Origin: Rotaria sp. Silwood1 | Taxonomy: Eukaryota; Rotifera; Eurotatoria; Philodinida; Philodinidae | Length of the DNA: 64,000 bases | Direction: 5' to 3' | Assembly: GCA_905250075.1 (NCBI GenBank) | Contig: CAJNOP010000842.1 | Span: 21,089 to 85,088, forward strand | Shown: positions 59,401 to 64,000 of the stretch, one piece after another | Numbering within the stretch: the stretch's first letter is position 1 | How the letters are laid out: each line of letters opens with the position of its first letter | The notes under the pieces: model-generated | What the model was told of the DNA's origin: nothing | Database searches by the model: none | The model's input: the letters and a program-made list of their open reading frames with translations, nothing else | Translations under genes and position numbers: made by a program

Positions 59401-59561
59401 ATAAACTTCCACGACTCAAATGTCTTTGTGCACGTCTTATTACTATCCATCAAATTACCTACGATCATGTGTGGCCTAAGCCAACGGCATTGACTAATTT
59501 TGTACAATTGCATAATGTTCTACCGTCAGAAGATGAAATGGGTTTTGGTTTATTTGACTAA
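56491..59561 (+). CDS. FEM1-family ankyrin-repeat protein
   Basis: Three exons (56491-57846, 58853-59031, 59138-59561) with introns of 1006 and 106 bp give about 652 residues, within the usual FEM1 range. FEM1 proteins are substrate receptors of Cullin-2 ubiquitin ligases that read C-terminal degrons. N-terminal ankyrin repeats include TLLMLAALNGHDEVVRLLLS, ALWCALDRGHFEVARTLIDF, SLILSAHYGHKNVVAYLLDI and TALTTAAREGHLAIIQLLCW. The middle matches FEM1 (QPIAAYDFQKECETIDELDQ; CIEALRICERILL), and the end LPRLKCLCARLITIHQITYD corresponds to the conserved L-x-CLAAR block, where the VHL/Cul2-box lies. A C-terminal ankyrin pair precedes it. Divergence is high: the SIEVGGSV block is IEVEGSVY, and CLAAR is CLCAR. 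The first in-frame ATG is taken; one eight codons later is equally possible. Phases of all joins agree, and the third exon completes the family's C-terminus. Confidence 0.88.
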
Positions 59562-60444
59562 GATAGTGAAGTCGGAGTTCGATTGTTTGGAATCCTATCA
59601 ACAAGATAGTAAAATGATGTTCTTTTTTTTTTTTTTTTAAAAAAATGGCCCAAGAGTAGTAGCAACTCAGTTAATAATATCGGATTCATACTCAAACATT
59701 GACATGTATCAATAGAAACAGTGATCAATTTGAGTAGGTATAAAAAATTTCTCTCTATGACATTATTTATTCAAGTGAAATAGGTTTGTGTAATTAATTG
59801 AAATGTGAATAAGAATTTTGAATTGAATTCAATAGTGTCTCTTTTCACTCTAATAACTAAAGATAAACAAATTTTTTTTTCTGAAATAATCAATTGACAT
59901 TGATTCTGACTAAGATTATTGATTGGTACGAATCTTCGATTAAGATTTGTCAATGATCAGATATTCTTGATTTTCATATTAATCTCAAATAATCAAAATG
60001 TTAAAACAATTTCTCAGTTCAATTAAATATGATTTCAAAAAAACCAAACTAGTGTTTTTTAACCATGCACTTCAAGAGACCGAAACAATTTTCAGAATTT
60101 CTGAAGTTATTTGTAGAGTAATAAAGGTTACAAGAGGATGAGCCATGACAAGAAAAATCAATGCAATATTGCCACTATGACTACCTATCCATTCGTCAAA
60201 ACTCATGATGAACCGAGATTATAGTGGTTTAATTTTACTATTTACTACATTCTTTTGTTTTTTTCAAGTACAAGCAAGCACTAATGCGATCGGATTCAGT
60301 CGCATTTGCTAAAGTTCGTACTTTTCTCGATGCGATCCAATGGTGGGTTCGATCAGTTTCGATGGAATTCATTAAACAGAAGGAATGACCTTAGTATAGA
60401 ATTTGACTTGTCATCATTCGAAAGATCTTTTTTTTAGAGTGTCT
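59562..60444. other. Intergenic, nothing recognised
   Basis: 3' flank of the FEM1 gene, with a T18 run near 59620. No further feature. Confidence 0.4.
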
Positions 60445-60450
60445 ATTCGT

Positions 60451-60905
60451 CTAACAATAAAACCTTTTGTATTGTTAATCGAGTTGATTGAACATGTTCG
60501 GATCAAATTAAAGATCTCATCATCAAACTAACAAACTTAAAATATTACGTCCTCATAGGGTACCTAGAGCAAGTTATTTAAATTTGAAGGTATGTGAAAT
60601 TTAGGTATAAAAATGAATCAAGAAAGGTTTACTCCACCATTGTAAGGATAAAACATGCTACCGTTCGGGTCATATGAGAGAGAACTCCTTCAAACCCCTA
60701 TTCGCCCCGCTCAAGACTATGTTTTGTCCTTACAGTGGTGAAGTAAACCTTTCCTGATTCATTTTTATACGTAAATTTCACATACCTTCAAATTTAAATA
60801 ACTTGCTCTATGTACGCTATGGGAATGTAATATTTTAAATTTGTTAGCTTGGTGATGAACATGCTCAATCAACCCGATTAACAATACAAAATGTTGCATT
60901 GTAAG
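60451..60905. mobile_element. Foldback/MITE-type element with about 190-bp inverted arms
   Basis: Left arm 60451-60656 and right arm 60719-60905 are reverse complements with scattered changes. They share TTTTGTATTGTTAATC, ACTTGCTCTA/TAGAGCAAGT, TTATTTAAATTTGAAGGTAT, GTGAAATTTA and AAAGGTTTACT. The spacer is 62 bp and holds CGTTCGGGTCATATGAGAG. Flanks ATTCGT (60445-60450) and ATTCAT (60906-60911) match at five of six positions, a possible target duplication. No coding content. The whole unit could form a long hairpin. Confidence 0.65.
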
Positions 60906-60911
60906 ATTCAT

Positions 60912-62860
60912 AAGGTTTAAAAAGTTTTTTATTAGTATTTTTTGAACAGTGTATCCAGATCTTCTGGATTTTGCAGAAAAATTTCAGATTATAAAGATTT
61001 TTCTAAATTTTAGGTACTTTCTATTTCAATTATATGCCACTTGTTTATTGATTATATTCTATAGAATTTATTGTTAATTTCGAAAGAGATGTAGGTTTTC
61101 TTTCTGTTGATCTGTTCAAAAGACGAATATATTGTTCTTTTATTCTTGCACACATTTTCTTCTTTCATTCGACATGAAACAGAGATGCCGATAGCGATTG
61201 AGAATCTGCCGCTACCATACTGCCGCTCTTTCGAAAATTTGCCATCATTATGGTATTATCAATGTGATTTAGAGAAGCACGTATTCTCTAAAATAAGAAA
61301 ACAATTGTCATAAAACTTGTATGAATTCTTACGTTGAATACTTGTACGAGATAAAATAGGTGACAATCATGAAATTATTAGAGTTGCAACTGAATTATAA
61401 ATATATAACAAGTAATCAGAACCAATACGAGAAGATGTGATCTAAAATAACGCCGAAAGTATATTGACTAAAATTAGATAGCCTCTGTCCATTACAAGAA
61501 GCGAAATAACACAAAATACAATATTTAAATCCAAGATATGGCTTAATATCACTCATATGAGCAAAATCATTCGTTAGCGATGTCACTTTGCAAAATTGCA
61601 ACGCCTATATTTTGGGATCATGATATTTCCAGGAGCTAATTTTTATACATTAAATTTATGTTAAGTCATTCTAGGTACTCTGAAGAAAATCAGCTTTAGA
61701 GGACTACGTTCAGAAGAGTTATCACTAAAATGTTAGCGTTAGTGACGTGATACAAAAAAGGACATAAACTTTCACTTCATGCATTTTAGTTTGAAAAAAC
61801 TCCAAATTAATAGAACATTTTTGGAAACTAAATAGTACATTCTGCAGACAACTTCTGAATCTACAAAATCTCTATTCAAAGGTTTTTCTGAGCATGTCTG
61901 GATTTTTCTAAAAATGCTCTTATAACAAGATAAAAGGTTCGAAACTAATTCCAAACTATACAAAACCTTCTTCAGGCACTTCACATTATCATAAGACAAA
62001 CATTTTTGTTGCAGGACTTGGCAGGACATCTAGAGTGCCGGTTTCTCATCAAGAAAATTTTTCGAGTCCAATTCGACTGCAAATTTCACCATAGATGTAG
62101 TTCATACCATCCAGTCTATCCTGAAATGTTTGGTCTTTTTGTCACACTGTTACAGAAATATTCATTAATTACTTCTTAATTAATCAATTTTAATTAAGTG
62201 GCATTTGAATGAGCTAACAGTTTTACATATGCTCATTCTAAAAGAACTTATTGAGAAAAATCATCCTTGTAAGAAAGCAAAGTCAATTGAAGGGGAAAAG
62301 AGAATGTTCCATTTTGCTCATATATGTGATTATACATAAATATTGCATTCAATATTAACTTCACTGAAATCTCTTGATTTTTGTTCACTTTCTATTTTTA
62401 ATGATAAAACCAACGGGTACTAATCACACGTTCTAGATTTCATGTTCGCTATCTCTACTAGTAATTTGTTGAGAACAAAAACGATTTAATTTTTATGTGC
62501 GCCTTTGACATATATAATAATTATAATGGGATAGAATACATATTTTGAACTTATTATTACCATAGACTCCCAAATGATGCATGATTCAATCGCGCGATAT
62601 TACCACTGTTTCTGTCAGACGATGAGATAGTCATAAGAAGGTGTTGGTTGAGAAACAAATTCACGCTTATCTAAATCATAGTAAAATTATGATTTCAACT
62701 AATGATGATTTTTTTCAAAAAAGAGTTTAAAAAATTCAACCATGGCCGTATCGCCATGTTCATCTGATATAAGCACACCTTCACTCCTTTGTGAGTAGCT
62801 GTTATTAATTCATCGGAATGATATTGAGATTATTATATCATAAATAAGAATGCAAATAAA
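60912..62860. other. Intergenic, no gene recognised
   Basis: Several short frames, including one at 61107-61313 with SFENLPSLWYYQCDLEKHVF, show no family resemblance or splice structure I can defend. Confidence 0.35.
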
Positions 62861-62865
62861 AAGAT

Positions 62866-63568
62866 ATGAAAAATTCAATAGCAAATTATTGCATTGTCTT
62901 TCGAAACCGATTATGCAGGAAATACTCTTCAACAATATATAAGACAATAACAAAGACACAAGGTAAAGCAAGATCTATAACACTCGCAATATTTTTTACA
63001 AAAAACACCAAATGTATTCGAAGAAGTTTCAATTCGCGTGATTGTTTTGTGACTGCTGTTTGCTGGTTTAAAATTAGAGAAATTGTCAGTTAAAACCAGA
63101 TTATGAAGTTCTTGTTCTGTATTTGTATCCATTACATTCGTCCCACTCAGCACTCAAATACAAATTTGAATGATATAAGAAAAAAATGTATAAATTATAT
63201 AGTTTCAATCACTATGTAGAGCAATGATTTTCATCATATTTTTTCATTCGTGTGAGTCAACGAAAGCAGTACGTGCTTGTGCAAAAATAACAATAGGAAC
63301 AAGATATAAGAACAGACAGACAAGTTTCTACCTCTTCTTCAATAGAAAAAGAATAGAAATCATAACCACACACACTTATTTTTGCGTTGTACACGGTAAA
63401 ATCTATCTGTATTTTTTTCGGATACATAACATGAGAAACAATCCATTCTATTTTTTCTTTCAGGTAAACTTCATTGGTTAGTTCTTTATTACCATAAAAA
63501 ATTGCATTGATACGTTTTTTATTTCGTATTCGTTGTCGGTATCGAAGGTGCTTAAGGAGATGATTCAT
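62866..63568 (-). CDS. Possible gene of unknown function (minus strand)
   Basis: Two minus-strand frames have ordered composition. The first (63568-63257) reads MNHLLKHLRYRQRIRNKKRI, then KELTNEVYLKEKIEWIVSHV and PKKIQIDFTVYNAKISVCGY. The second (about 63132-62929) reads MDTNTEQELHNLVLTDNFSN and ends in a cysteine-rich run (FCKKYCECYRSCFTLCLCYC), beyond which another frame gives a hydrophobic helix. The second recalls, in plan only, the small cysteine-rich membrane proteins at 52155-53880. Exon limits and frame cannot be fixed, and it may be non-coding or dead. Confidence 0.2.
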
Positions 63569-64000
63569 GAGTATATTGAATATCGGACAACCAAGCTATA
63601 CTTTCGAAAAATTTGATTACTACATGTTTTGATTTAAAATAAAAGGGTGTCGTCGAAAACCTTGAAATTGAAATTTATAGTCCATCCTATCTTATCTCTG
63701 AAAAATTATGAAATAAACGCTGAAGATGACTTCAAAGAACTTTTTGAAAAAAAAAATTTTCTAAAATTTTATTTCGCTCTACAAGATTATATATATAGAT
63801 TTCTCTTCTATTTCCATTACATGAGTATTCTCAGGACAAAACTAGATCATCTGTAGTGTTTTTTTTTTCGTCCTTTTTTTTTAAATAGAAGCCCTATTTA
63901 TTTGTTAATTCTAATGGGCTGAAAAGTTTTTTAATGCGTTTTGATAGAACAAGCAAAGGGCTATGTAAAGAATTGATCTAAGTCTTAGAAGATATTCTCG

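Noticed and set aside
61107..61313. 68-residue plus-strand frame
   Set aside because: Non-repetitive, but no family, splice sites or neighbours support a gene.
1..64000. tRNA, rRNA, spliced-leader RNA or CRISPR features
   Set aside because: I scanned for GGTTCGAATCC-like T-arms, for rRNA-like GC-rich blocks and for regular spaced repeats and found none. CRISPR is not expected in this genome type.

Overview
This is AT-rich eukaryotic nuclear DNA with well-spaced protein genes. Most introns are 52-69 bp with GT-AG ends; a few are longer (364-1006 bp). A bdelloid rotifer fits best. The reasons are the very short introns, a bdelloid-style intronless rhodopsin-like GPCR plus a decayed second one, F-box/LRR-type genes, a FEM1 homologue, several genes of bacterial, fungal or plant type placed singly among animal-type genes, and degenerate GTGTGGG-type tracts like those reported for bdelloid telomeres. 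The species cannot be named from the sequence.

Layout. 1-1670: broken alanine aminotransferase gene, cut by the window edge. 1671-9342: gene-poor and repeat-rich, with remnants of a LINE-like reverse transcriptase and a MULE/FLYWCH-like ORF and several degenerate tandem repeats. 9343-10921: membrane-anchored alpha/beta-hydrolase. 12849-13111: a small MITE. 13990-14592: stand-alone glutathionylspermidine amidase (CHAP) gene. 14816-15905: non-autonomous hAT-like element. 18014-19174: GlpQ-type glycerophosphodiesterase. 20799-22484: EGF-repeat membrane protein with a MITE-like insert in its intron. 23182-24159 (-): F-box protein. 25019-25780 (-): dead GPCR. 28150-29172 (-): sugar transferase of the inositol-phosphoceramide mannosyltransferase type. 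About 35420-35870 (-): dead F-box-family gene. 39071-39451 (-): DUF202 protein. 42142-43587: BAHD-type acyltransferase. 44646-45575: intact GPCR. 47657-50936: sterol-glucosyltransferase-like protein with a fused N-terminal glycosidase-type jelly-roll. About 52155-54290 (-): decayed array of small cysteine-rich membrane proteins. 54818-55220: inverted repeat. 56491-59561: FEM1. 60451-60905: foldback element. The last 3 kb are mostly uninterpretable.

The genes do not form a pathway or operon. Their common theme is that at least five (amidase, GlpQ, mannosyltransferase-like, BAHD, fungal-type sterol glucosyltransferase) and perhaps DUF202 belong to families that are typically non-animal. This is the pattern expected where horizontally acquired genes accumulate in a bdelloid genome. 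Two of them (sterol glucosyltransferase, mannosyltransferase-like) plausibly modify membrane lipids and one (GlpQ) degrades glycerophosphodiesters. The most unusual single object is the jelly-roll/sterol-glucosyltransferase fusion. All family assignments come from reading motifs by eye; no database search was run.
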